A stretch of DNA of 64,000 nucleotides from Malurus cyaneus samueli (lineage: Eukaryota > Chordata > Aves > Passeriformes > Maluridae). The notes under the pieces are model-generated. The model saw only the letters and a program-made list of their open reading frames with translations, was not told where the DNA came from and made no database searches. Positions 1 to 12,624 of this stretch are shown here, one piece after another. Position 1 is the stretch's first letter. Every line of letters begins with the position of its first letter. The position numbers and the translations under genes are program-made. Location: NCBI GenBank assembly GCA_009741485.1, contig CM019216.1, positions 54,602,918 through 54,666,917 on the forward strand, given 5' to 3'.

Positions 1-3000
1 TGTTTAAAAAACTGCTGAAAAAATGTATGACAAATCTATCCATATGCACAAACAGGAACAAATCTGTGAAACTAAGGAATTTGCCTCTGCAGGGGAATAT
101 ATATGAAGACAACAAGGACAATGTGAAATTTCCATTCCAACAGCTGGACCACTCCCCTGCCACAATTCCTAAATCCATAAGCATACAAGTTTTGATATTC
201 CTTGCTATTAGTGACTTCTTTTATTACTTTAATCTGAGGGACTCAGTCCTAAGTTTTACATTATTAATTTCATCACACGAATTACATTAGCATTCACTGT
301 TCAAGATCAGAAGTTACATGCAGTACTAGCTGAAAATATACAGTAAGTATTGAAACAGAAAACTGTCAGTCAGATTTTTCTCATCATGCAGTCAAGATGG
401 GCATTGGCCTGTTTCTTCTCTGACAGTGTCAAGTAACTGCGAGCCTCTGTTTTCAGGTTTGAAAAAGACCGAAAGGATCAGACACAAAAAGGTGAAAACT
501 GAGGAGGTTATTGAAAGACCAAGAACATTGCAAGAACAAGCTAACATCATGGACAGCACTGTGTGTGAGAGCTTTGTGTCTTGATCTACCTGTTGCTTTT
601 TCTTCCTATTTTTGAAATAAAAGATACGATTTTGCAATTTCAAAAGCTTTAAGATGAGGTTTAATGCCCAGGTTTAATTCAGCATTATATAAATATTGCA
701 CAAGTAAAATAAAAAATGCTCATCCATTATTAAGTTTTATTTTTAATTTATAGCCATCCTCTGCTTTTGTTTTTTAATGTGTTCATCCTCTTAATGGAAA
801 TACAAAATTAATTGTAAATTCTTTCAGTAAGTATTTGTTCACTCTATTAGTGAGTTTGCAACAATACTTTGGTGAGTACAATACCAAACTTATTTCTACG
901 GGTGGGAACAAAAATGTTATTTGTGTTAAACCAATTTACAGTCTGTGTTTCAAAGCTTTCAAACTACCATTCCCCCAAACTTTCATGGAAGATAAAAAAG
1001 TCATCTTCTTTACTCATCTAATCCACTATCTCAAAAATTCACATTAGTAATGGAATGAAAAACATTTAAGTAATTGCTGTTCTGAATGCAAGTAATGTCT
1101 CCTTTTTGAAATATTTGGTGTAAATTTGTCCTGCATTCTAAACTTAGACTTTGAAAAGATGCCTCAAAAGATAATCAGAAGCATACTCAAAATGATGCCT
1201 GTCCTTTGAAGCTGAGACTGAGAGGAGGAAGGACAGTTCTAAAGTCATGGAAAAATATGAATAAATTATATGAAATTAGAAAACTTCTTGTCCTTTTACA
1301 CATGCATATCTGATTTATCATTAGAACTGCACAGGTGCACAAAAATTCAAGAGGATGGCCAGAAGATAGATCACATTCAGTTCATAGATTGTGACCCAAT
1401 TTCTGCAAGTGGTTGGCAGAGAAAACGTATGATTTCCAATTGATGAGCTGCACCAGAATACTACTGAGAATGACAGAACAGAGACAGCTGGGTTTAGGGA
1501 GGCAGCAGAGGGACAGATGCAGCCTCGTGCTAACAGTTCACCCAAAATGAAGCTGAATTACATTCCCTGGTTTTCATACTCGCAGGTCTTTCCTCTCTGT
1601 TCGTCCCCTCTCTGAAGGCACAGCTCCCACTAATGCTGTTTTATCTCCATCTTTCTTTGAGTTGTCCCATAACTAGCTGATGCCAAGTCCTTTACTTGAC
1701 TTCTGCTTGTGAAAGAACTTACATTCGAAATAGGAAACATAATTATAAAAAGGTAGCACTCTATCATAACAGCAAGAGAAAATAAAAAATTCACACCTTT
1801 CTCCTACTGCCTTTCATAAATTTCAATGCATGGAATCATAAAATCATTTACGTTGGAAAACAGCTTTAAAATCAAGTCAAACCATTAACCTAACACTGAC
1901 ATGTCCACCACTAAGTTGTGTCCCTAAGTGCCACATCTGCATCTCTTTTAAATACCTCCAGGGTTGATGACACTCACTTTCATAGGCAGCCGATTCCAGT
2001 GCATGACAACCTTTTTGGTGAAGAAATTTCAGCAGTAGTCTCATTTCATTTACCTGCTTTGCTCATTCTTATTTATTTTTATCCATATTCTCAACACCAT
2101 TCTCAACTTGAGAGTTAAAAAGCAAAAAAAAAAAAATAGTTTTAAAGTACCTGATAGCCTTAGATACTGAGTTAGATTCTGTTTCAATTAGAGCATGACT
2201 TTTTAGATGAAAAACATGTACGAAGATCTTAACAATTAGCAGGGGAGAATTTTTTACTCATAGCAAACCCCTGACAACAATCACATCCTGCTTATGTTCC
2301 CAAGCTATTAATTGCTCTTTGTTCTACCTAAAATAATCAAATAACTTGTGTATTTCCATTTCTTTCAAATCTCTACTCCTCACAATGTCAGAAACTGCTT
2401 CTTTTTAATCCTCTTTGCTCTACTCAACCAACACAGTATAAGGATGACAACTCTACTTTAGGAGAGTTTCCTTTCCTTTGCAACCTGTACAACCATCTTT
2501 CAAATTGCTACAGTGAAACCCCATCAATCTTTGCTTAGAAAACTTTAATTCCTCCTGGTTTTGAGGTTTTGTGCAGTGCTTTTTTTTTCAAAAACCCTTG
2601 AACTCATTTATGAGACATTTCTTTAAATAGTCATGGTGGTAAGAGTTAAGATATCTTAGTTAAAATTTTCAGTTTCCTCTTATTTCCTGTTACTTTTTTG
2701 CATTAATAATTTTACAAGATTATAAAAAATGGCAATGAAAGGAAAGAAACCCAAAGTTTTCCAAGATTAGCCAAGAGATAGAAAAACAATTTGAACTGAG
2801 GTTTCTCTTAATTTTGCATGTATATACTGATTTAAATTCAGCACAATTATTGTGAATCTATGGTGAGAAACAAAGACAAAATTCAAATTGCCTTTCCCAC
2901 AGCTAACCCCCATTTCCCCTGGCTCAACTACACTCCTTCATTCCCAGCTCCTTTACCCCACACTGGTGCAGCATGGATTGCTGTTTCCCTGCTGTAAGTT

Positions 3001-5209
3001 TGAGGCCAGCACTTCACAGTGCTCCTCTCTAGGTACCAGACTGGTAGTAGATGCTCCACTTTTTATTGGGTCAAAGATGAGAGCAGAATGCAGATAATGC
3101 TTCCGAAAAGTGGGTTTCCTACCAGAATTTTTCCCTATCACATTTCAAAGGCTTCCAGCCAATGGAGATGTTACGGATCTCTGGTTTCTTTTGAAACAAT
3201 CAAACCTACAACAACCTTTTACAAAAACCAAATAGCCTAAATATTGAATTTCTGGGTTACAAGCCAGAACATGAGCGCAAGGGTAGTCCTGGGCACTTCA
3301 AAGACCCACCCGTATTTCCTACAGGTGTGATTAACTCAGAAAACATATTTCCACAGTTTCCAAAAACATAACTAACAAAGATTTAAAAGTTCAAGCTTTA
3401 AAAACTTATGAATTTGAATGGCATGCATCACACCTGTTGAGCTGAATTTCTACAAAGAGTGCTTCCTTCTCCTTTGGCTCTGTTTCCCGTAACAGCAGGA
3501 ATGGGAAGCAAAGCCAGATGATCTGACATAGGCAGTGAGGCAAATGGGCTGACAGCCATCAATAAAAGCATCACAGTAACACCTTTCCTGCTAAAGTGTG
3601 AATTAACACAAACCAGTTACTACAAGTAATTAAAAGGTACATCAGGCAGCTAAAATCAGGGCTGTGGCTGTGTAAGTGCCTGGTTTGAATGTGTTTGATC
3701 CGATTTTACACTATCAGACCCCTTAATGAACTCCACACCCAGATCATGCGAGGCAAAAGGTTCACCTGAGGGTGAACCAAAGGGACCGGCACAGCAGGAA
3801 ACAGTCACAAATCCCAATCCAGGGCAAGATCTCTTAATGGAGCTGCCACCCTGAGTTTGTCTCTTCCCAAGGATTAGTCTGTAGACTTGGAAATTATCAT
3901 GACATGCCCACACACACTCATAATACCTAACAGTATGATATCGATAAAATACCTAATAGTCCTACTTGTGTATAATTATCAGATTATTATTAATGACACA
4001 ACACAATTAAGAAATAAATGAATGGGAAATAAGAGGTATTTTTCTCCCCAGACACTCATTCACAGCTCACTTAGGTAATGCTTTAGGAAACACTGAATGC
4101 CTTTCAATGTGAGTTGATGTAAACGGAACTCAGAGTGCTTAAGTCCTCTCTTGCATGAGGGGTTTTTCCAAATTATTTCAAAGACAATGGAGGGACAGAC
4201 CTCACTTCCAGTGAGAATCCACTGACAAGAAGTCCCAAAGATAACTTTGTCCTTGCAGTTGAATTTTATAATGCCAGTATAGTTAATTTCATAGTAAGTT
4301 CTTCAATTACATTCCTCAGCAATGTAAATAAATGCTGTTCCTCTACCATACTGCCTCAACAGATCAAATCACGATACAGTATTATTTGGGCTTCCTGCTT
4401 TGCTAAGCTCATTTTTGAGGGAATTATTAGCCAATCCCTTACACAAAAGCTAAAACAGTGCTGTTACAGATATTCTTTACTCAATTTTAATGAGTATTAA
4501 TCTTCAGGCTTAAAAACATGCATTTCAAGAAGCTGCGCTGGAGTTTAAAATTTTAATTTATTGGACTAATTGATAACTATGGTTAGAGATGTGTTGTGTG
4601 AAAATGTCAGGAAATGCCAAATTAAATCTCACTGCTTATGTTTTCAGGTAAAGTTGGTACCAATTGTAGCTTAATACTTTTAAAACTGTGTAAATAAGTC
4701 TTTACTATTTTAAAGGCTGAACCAGGAGTTTTAAGTTGCATTAAGAAGAAGCAACAGTTGTTTCATGACAAATCTCACAATGAATCAGATAATTAATTCA
4801 GCACAGAATTCATGAAGCACTATTTATATCTGTAACCAGTTCATTATGCCTCTATCAAACTACACAAGACACACGATTTAAGTTTTATTCTAATATATTG
4901 TGTGCACTAAGTCCAGTATTTGTATTTCATAAAAAGCAGTTTCAGATGTTTCCTCTGGCTGAAAGAACACCTTTCAGTTCTGGCCAAAGAAGCTGGGTGG
5001 CTGCCTCTGGACACCACTCACACTTGTGCAGCTGACCACCACCATGATGAGATTCATCTTCAACTGTGTGCAGACGATGAGGATGCTTTTTTAAATTTAT
5101 GAAATACTGCCCAGAGAAATCTGACATATTCTATACTCCAGAGCTGTGTAGACATAGATTAAAAAGTTTGATTTTTTTTTTTTAAATAAATTTCAAAGCC
5201 ATGTGTTAC
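1..5209 (-). other. SYNE1: SYNE1 intron 2, partial
   Basis: The GTAACA donor at 5209-5204 opens an intron that runs off the left end of the window. I searched for the expected next coding segment (the remainder of CH1) on the minus strand and did not see it, so this intron exceeds 5.2 kb. Apart from the CR1 piece at about 1832-2034 I see only AT-rich unique sequence. Confidence 0.8.
1832..2034 (-). mobile_element. CR1 retrotransposon 3' fragment, old
   Basis: The plus strand begins GGAATCATAAAATCATTTA and goes on with the familiar reverse complement of the CR1 3' end: a 'cattaacctaacactgac' block, 'gtccctaagtgccacatctg', 'tttaaatacctccaggg' and 'ttccagtgcatgacaacc'. It is therefore a 3' fragment inserted in minus orientation, about 200 bases long, diverged and 5'-truncated as is usual for CR1. 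No coding part remains. Confidence 0.85.
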
Positions 5210-5271
5210 CTTTGCCAGATGAGTATTGATCCATTTTGTGAAAGTCCGTTTCTGCACTGACTCTTGTTCAT
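5210..5271 (-). CDS. SYNE1: SYNE1 coding exon 2 (start of first calponin-homology domain)
   Basis: Read on the minus strand, this 62-base exon encodes, after the split Asp codon, EQESVQKRTFTKWINTHLAK. This closely matches the N-terminus of nesprin-1 as I remember it, where the CH1 actin-binding domain begins. The stretch Q28-K-R-T-F-T-K-W35-I-N37 fits the actinin-type actin-binding signature (Q..TF..W.N). The acceptor is a pyrimidine-rich tract ending CTCTTAG and the donor is AAAG|GTAACA. The first two bases AT complete the G left by the start exon to give GAT, and the exon ends on a codon boundary (64 + 62 = 126 bases, 42 codons). Nesprin-1 is a giant spectrin-repeat protein of the outer nuclear membrane. 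Its N-terminal CH pair binds F-actin and its C-terminal KASH segment binds SUN proteins (LINC complex). The following exon (the rest of CH1) is not visible between 1 and 5209. Utrophin, dystonin and nesprin-2 share this domain, but the matching start exon favours SYNE1. Confidence 0.92.
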
Positions 5272-7798
5272 CTAAGAGTAAAAGAAAATTGGTTTGATTA
5301 GACATCACTGGATACTTTCAGATTTACATGATGGAAGAGTAAAATTCCCTATTGACAACAACAAATGCATTCTGTATTTGCTAGGAATAGCTCTATATTT
5401 TGTTGAGACAGTCAATATTGCCTCTGAATACTCCAAACAAATACTTCGTATTATTACAATAATGTTCTGATTCTTGACCATTTAGAGTTTCACAGCAAAG
5501 TTCAAGTTTTAACAAGCCAATAACCAGAAAGATACCATTCCAAATTTGAATGTCAGGATAAATTTGAGTTCTAAATTCATAGTATACTTACCCAAGCTCT
5601 GAGCACCTAGAACTTCTCTATACATTTAAACTAGAATCCGCACCTCTGACAGTCAAACTGCTTTTACGCAGAAAGTCAGTTAGGGACTTAGAAAAAAAAT
5701 ATTCTCAGTGTGTGTATTTGAGAATGTTTAGAATGTTGAATTAAAGATCTGAAATTGCATTATCAAACTCATTTGTCCTCTGGAAGATCCTGCCAGGAAG
5801 GAGCCATTAGCTGGTTCAGGCAGTTTCTACACTGCTACTCAGTACTTCCCTTAGTCCTGTCTTGAAGCACTTGTCTGATTTATGGTGAATTTCCCTGACT
5901 GTCACAGTGTCCCTGCGGGACAGCTGCCAGATGCACAGATAAAAATAGCTCCCAAATGAGCTCCTCCAGCTTCAGCAGCAAGGGTCACAGCGGTGGAGGG
6001 AGGAGAATCACAGCACTATAACCAACCCACAAAGTCCTGCCCCTTCCTTGTGGGTAATCAGTTTTGACACATGGAATAATGTCACAACAGAGGTATTCAA
6101 ATATTCATGAGGGAGATTTTTCTTTTAAAAATAGGAAAAAATATCTATTTAATGGAAAACTAAATCATGCTATTACCATCATCAATTCTGAATGAGCCCC
6201 TTCATTTCCCAACAGAAAATTCAAATAAATACAAGCGCTGTTAAACATTTGCTTTTCATAAGAACATGTGCATATCCCAAAACCTACAGATGGAGTATCT
6301 AATTGTAGCTACTGCATTTAGTAACTTGTGCAGGACTGAATAGCGTTTTTCCTATTCCACATCTGTAAAATTAAAATTGAATATTCTGTAATACCCATTA
6401 AAGCTCTGGAATAGAAAACTATTAAGCCTGTTGCATTACTAACAAGCATACAAAACATCAGGAGCTTAGCTCCCTGATTTACACTCATGCAGGGTTGCAT
6501 CACAATGAGGGTACATAAAGATAGAAATCACCACACAAAAAACATAGGTCAAAATGTTATCTTCAGTGAGACAGTGCTAGCTCTTTGACCAGGTACAGGC
6601 TCCCATAAAAAGTATCTGTGCATTATAATTCAGGGGTATTTTCTTTATACGTAAATACTATCTCACATATCAGTAATACCAGAGGAGAAAAAGACACCCA
6701 CACTCTCCAGAATCTATTGCTAGACTGTCACACTCTATACCTAAGAAAATAACTGTGCATTCTTTATTCTCCTTTGAGATCATTGTGCAGGCAGTCTTAC
6801 ACAAGCTTTTAAAATTTATTACATTCTCAGAATCTACTTGTTGCACTCACGGGCAAGTCATGAAAAATATCAATAAGACACTGCATTATGCTTCATTCTA
6901 TAGGGACCATTTTTGGCAGGGAGGTGTCTTGACTTTGTATGTGACAATCGCTTCTACATTGTGAAAAACAGACTGCTCAATGCTCGGTTCGTAACCATGA
7001 ACAAGCTGCTTTCCTTTTGACCTACACTAAATTCCAGCTGTGCTCAGCAATTCCCTATCTAGACAGCTAAATTAACTTCCATGAAAGTACTTACACACTT
7101 GTATTGGGTTGTGTGTGGGTAAGTGTAAGGATGGAGATCAGGCACACACAGAATCAGTCCAGTTCTGCCTTCATTCACACCTCTGTAACTTACAAAAACA
7201 AGCCTGAACAACAAGGGCATGCCAAAAGAAATAAACCAGGCCTTCAGAAATCAAACTTCTCATCAAAGAAATGAGTGAAAATGATTCAATAGTTTGTAGT
7301 TCCAGTGCATCTTGGTGATTTAAGAAAAAACCTTCTGAAAAGAACTGGAAATCAGAGAACCAGCTTCCAGCTTCTAAAGAGACACTTTACCAGCACAGGT
7401 AATACACAGTTTCAGTCATACCAACAAAGAGCAGAAATAGCCTTTCTAAACAACCTGTTTCAAGGGAATTTATGTGAGCAATATATTCTTTATGAGCCCA
7501 GCTGGAACTACTAACAATAAAGTTTTCTTGGTTTTAGCATTTATTCTGAATGGGCTTAAAAGAAACAGATTTTACCACTGTAAAATCTATGTCTGAACAT
7601 AAGACAAGTAGTGCATTGATTTTAAAAATTACATTGCAAATACACTTTTTACAAATTTTCCAGGAAGCAACTGTGTTATTTTCATTGATTACATCCTCTA
7701 CAGAGGTACTGTCTATCCATACCCACATGACATCCGTGTCACACAGCTCCTCACACTCTCCCCACTTGCAAGGACTGTCAGATCCATACTCCACTTAC

Positions 7799-7877
7799 CC
7801 TGCTGGCACTGGAAGAACTCGGGCAGCACATTCAATGAGGGAACACTTCTGCCACCTGCACCTTTATAGCGAGCCAT
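7799..7877 (-). CDS. Candidate alternative first coding exon of SYNE1
   Basis: On the minus strand an ATG at 7877 opens 26 codons (MARYKGAGGR ... PEFFQCQQ) plus one base, ending CAGCAGG|GTAAGTGG, a very strong donor. The leftover G is the same phase as the known start exon, so splicing to exon 2 at 5271 would give ...FFQCQQ-D-EQESVQKRTF without a frameshift, across an intron of only 2.5 kb. The frame stays open upstream of the ATG through an Ala-rich GCA run, back to an in-frame TAA at about 7946. A TATAAA lies at 7868-7863, but inside the ORF; if it were used as a TATA box, transcription would begin downstream of this ATG, so the two readings exclude each other. The ATG context is weak at -3 (C). 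No protein I know matches. A chance phase match has about one-in-three odds, so this is a candidate only. Confidence 0.35.
7863..7868 (-). promoter_or_regulatory. TATAAA motif near the candidate alternative exon
   Basis: The minus strand reads GCTATAAAGG here, 64 bases upstream of the strong GTAAGT donor at 7798. A start 25-30 bases downstream would give a short untranslated exon ending at 7799. TATAAA is common by chance in AT-rich DNA, but the local sequence is relatively GC-rich. Function is inference only. Confidence 0.2.
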
Positions 7878-10800
7878 AGGCACTGCTGCTGCTGCTGTGG
7901 ATGCTGCTGCGGCTTCCACCCCTCTCCCATGTGCAGCGTTTCTTTAGAATACAGCCAGAAGTAATTTTGCCACAATGCTCCGATCTCTTTCCCTCACTGG
8001 AAATGCAGGTCTCTTACAAAAATCCCTCCACCATCTCTTATCAGAGAATTCACATGAAGCCAAACCTTAAAAACATCCTTGTATTTTCCTGCAGAGATGC
8101 AAACCAGCTGTATTGGAAACAGCAGTTCTGCTGGCCTCACTGCCATCATCCTTCTCCACTGTTTTTCTGTGGAAAGATTTTATTATCCTAGCACCAGCCA
8201 ATCCGTGAGCAGAAATCTCTGATGTCAAGAGCTTGAATAATTCATCCAGGGACCGTGACAACCCAACTACACTGCTGATATCCTAAAGCAAAAAGACGTG
8301 TGGCTGCAAAAATTGATGCAGCTTTCTCACCAGTGCTTTTTTAACAATAGAATACTCATTTAAAGTGGCTGAATGGCATAGACCACCTTCTCCATGTGGT
8401 CACACATATACAGGGAAACAGCTTTTAAAAACAACCACTTGGGCTCACTGCACACTCTAGTGAGGCAGGGATGTCCTTTAGCTGTGTGACTGAATGTGGA
8501 AGAAACAGCAAGCAATGAATCTGAACAGACATGTAGGTCACTTAGCTTTGAATAATGTATTTGATCTGTTGTACAAGGGGCATGAAACACATATAAGGAC
8601 ACAGAGAACTTTTGGAGTGCATCTAGAGTGCACCTAGTGCAGCTGGAAACATATTCAAATTTCTGACGATATGCAGTACTTTCAATTTCATGAAATTAGA
8701 GCACCAGAGCACCAGTTTTCTTTTGCTCTGGTAAAATGAAGGTAGATATGAAACACTCTCTGTAGAGATTCGTGTTATTCCCCTACAGAGCCCAACAGAG
8801 TATACACACTATTGAAATTAGAGTAACTTTTATTATGCCATTGTTTTAAATGTATCATTATAGAGGTCAAATTCAAATTTCTGTTTCTGTAAAACACAAT
8901 GACTCTGACAACATCATTCTGCATCTGAAAGAAACTTTAGAAGAACAAATATCTTCCTTTAATTGGCTGGAAATACCTTAATATTTCAATATCTACATAT
9001 CTCAATACAATATTCTTTGTAATATTATTACAAGCCTTTTCTCTACCAAAGTGTCACCAACAGACTGCTTATCTAGAGGAATTTTTTAATTAGAAAGAAA
9101 GAAATGCAAAAGTAATTGGATATGTTTACTTCAAAACATTTAGAACAAATTATTTTCACTGAACACAACCAACTCTGCATCTTCAGATAGTCATGAATAT
9201 GTTGATGGAATATTCATCACGCACACTTTTTATAATTTCTGGTATCATGCATTGTGCATTGTGCATCAGCAGATGGCACCTCAAGCACCTCTAGCCCCAG
9301 GTGCTTGGGGGCAGGATGGTGGGAAGGCAGCTCAGCTCACGGGGACAAATACTGGGGTCTGCTTCAAGGTAACACAAGAAAGAGACTCATGGGCAGAGCC
9401 AGAGTCACAGCAGAGTCAAGTTCACACATGTCTAATAAAAGCATCTTGACTGATTCTCACAGACTGAATAATGTGAAGATTTTTTCTCTTTCTTGCTTTA
9501 TTGAAATGCAAGTCCCTCACAGCTTCAGTACCCTGTTTGTTTTTTTTGTTGTTGCTGTTTTCTTTGGTTTTGATAGTTCTGCACAAAAGGCGCCAAAGAG
9601 CTTTTGGTTTTATTTTCTTTTCCAGGCTTTTGTCATACTTCTAAATCAACCTAGTAGTACAGGAAAGTGTGCCAAAACAGCTGCAATGTTTCAATGTCAC
9701 TTGAGAACACAACGCAGCATAAAAAGCAGTGGACAGAACCTCAGTGGAAAATTTTGATTAGCAACATGGCATACATTCCCCAGGCTTTCAAAAAGTTATG
9801 TTATATAATAATTTCTGTCTTCATTAATGATATTTTTAACTTAAAGCAGCTGTAGAAAAGCTTGCAGAGTGAAAGCAATAATATGAAGACACTGCTTATG
9901 AAAAGGGGAAATATTTTAAGCTACATATTTAATCAACACTTTCATAACAGGTGGATTATCTCAATTAGGAATACTGCACAGAGGCAATGTAGATTCATTT
10001 CTTGTCCTTTAAACCTCCAGTTAATGTTTTTAAAAAACTCCAACAAACAAATTAAATTTGGTGGTAGTTTATGTATTCGTTTCTAAGTTGCTAAGTTAAA
10101 TAGTAACAGTAGGCTTTAGGATGAAAGAAAGGATGCTATGGGCAGTGGGAACAAAGAGAGAAAAATTGTTTTCAGCAGCCATTGCAATTCAGTTGACAAC
10201 AAGACTAAGCAATACTGATAAAAATAATGGGAATATATATATTAAATGCCTCATGCATTTATCAATTTTTTTATACTTTAAGCATAATGACAGGATTTGC
10301 CAAAGTGCAGCTTTTGGAGATATACGTCTACTGAATATGTTTTACCAGTAATGGTTAGATGGTCACAGGAACAGACCATTTATCTAAACTTCCAAGATTT
10401 GGGATCTAGGTCTACACACATCACTCATAGCCTGCTCCACCACCAAGCACCAACCTGCTCCCCAGCTGTTTCTGCAAAGAAAATCCATGCACAAGGGCTA
10501 GAAGGCAACCAGTCCCCCCTGGCCAAACCCCTACTGGAGAAAATGATGGGGATCAGCTCTCTGCTCTGGGGCTTGCACCAGCACATCCCACTGCTCCATC
10601 TACAGGTAACCTTAGCACAGTCCTTTGGGAGACAAAGGTTTGATGTCATTGGGAAGAGTGGAAATACAGAGAACCACACACACATTGGTGGAATAATTAC
10701 CAGAAATGGAAGTGTGGAGAAGCAGGCTCACACCTGCAGCAGCACTGACTGCTGTGTCACATGCTGCTGCACAGCAACTGGCACACAGCTGAGGACTTTC

Positions 10801-12598
10801 TGCTCTTACTGTCTGAATTGCATTTACAAAATACGTATTTTGGGTTTACATTTCTTATTGATTTCCTTCACTTCTAAGACAGAAGATGTCTATACAGCCA
10901 CTATTTAGAAAGATATAAAGAATGATCCAATTTATCATGCAAAGAAGGTTGCATTTAAAAAAAAAAGAAAAACTGGTTAGAATAAAGTGCAAACTGAACA
11001 AATCAATGTGTCTTTTGTTCCCAGCAATCAGTCTCTCTGGAAGCATTTGCTGTGGACTGTGCAAGCAGATTAAACTTTTGAAATCTGGGAAACCAAAAAA
11101 TTAGACAGCACCAGAGAGTGTGTGCCTTAACTCAGGCTGTTGGCTCCACCTCACAGCAGCACTTAGACTGTCACAGCATATGTTCATACTGTGGGACTTG
11201 GGAGAATTCCAGTCCTTAAATCCAAGGTAAGGCCCTGTTGTGCCCATATTCTCATGAGCATGTCAGAGGTTCCTGTGCCACCCAGACTCATATTATCCCC
11301 CATTTTCCTGTTCTCTAGTTTTCACAGGAAGGAACAGAGCATGAACAGAGCACAGTGCAGTGATTTAATCTTGATTCTGAGAAGCCAGGACATGGTCTGG
11401 ACTGCACTGCCATAACTGCTCTTCACTTTGATCAGAAGGGCTTCCCTTGGTGCTTGGAGAAACAAATGAGGACAACATGATTTCTGCAGTGAATTGGAGG
11501 ATAGGTCCAAAGTGCCTTTTTTTTGACTTGTGCATCTTTCCAATTTCCCATCCTTGCAGCATACTTTCTCCTATTTTGTGTTTTGAGGGACTAAAAATAA
11601 AACAAACTGAAATTAAATTGCTATCTACCATATTTTGCCTGTATGGGCTGCATTTTGTTCTTCTCCACATGTAGAAGCGGAATACATTTGTAATTAATCA
11701 ATGAATGTATTTGAATTTTATGTTTACTGTGTATCTGCCTGTGCTGCTGCACTATTTTAATCTGCACCGACTGCTGTCTGAATCTCCATGCAATGTAAAC
11801 ATGTTACTCATATATGAATCACTTTCATAGTATCCACACTAAGCTGAATGCAGTCAGAAATTAAAGCACCACCACGCAGAAAGCCATTTCAGGCACACTT
11901 AATTCATTTTTCAAAGCAGCACCCTTGAGAAGATATTAACCAAAATCAGGGTACCTAACATTTGAGTTAATCATGCATAATGATTTCAGCTCTGTCTGAA
12001 AGATTCAGGATTTGCAGCTCTGCAGGTGTCTGTTTATTCACCTGCTGGGGACAGGTGCCAGTGAACTTAAGTGTTCACACACTCATCTTTTCCTGCACCA
12101 GCAGATACGGTGAAAACAGCCTGATATAACTGGTCAGACTCGACCTGACAGTTTTTCTCATAATCATTTATTTTCCTTATTTATATACTTAAAGAGTTGG
12201 TTTGGATGGTGACAAATCAGAGAGAAATCCAGAAGATCCAATGAATGTCATTAAGAATAACTATCCTACATAGCACTCATATTCCAATCCATTCATGCTA
12301 ATAAGTGAGCAGACAGGTTTAAAAACTGCTTTTTCCTAAAGGCTTTAGTATTCAGTAGTTATGATGAAAAATTATTATCCTGTCTATAGACTACCTACTA
12401 CAGTAGATCTGCAATGACCACAATAAAAAAATCACCTAAACAATTTTTTTGTTTGTTTTTTACAGGTCACTGCAGTTCTGCAACCAGCATCATGCCATTT
12501 ACGTATATCGCAGCTGTTCTTTCTCATGTCTTTTTTCTGTGTGAAAACCTGGTGTGTAATTACTTCATGTGTTGTTGGTTCACTCCCTTAGAGCTTTT

Positions 12599-12624
12599 AA
12601 TAAAGTCAGATTTAAAAAAAAAAA
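12599..12624 (+). other. Poly(A)-signal followed by A12, possible retroposed 3' end
   Basis: AATAAA at 12599-12604 is followed about nine bases later by A12, the geometry of a polyadenylated RNA copied back into the genome. The preceding 200 bases (12420-12598), which begin after a T-rich TTTTACAG, match no gene I recognise. Chance coincidence in AT-rich DNA is quite possible. Confidence 0.3.

Noticed and set aside
4920..5127. Short frames on both strands next to exon 2, considered as the next SYNE1 exon
   Set aside because: The translations contain nothing like the expected CH1 continuation.
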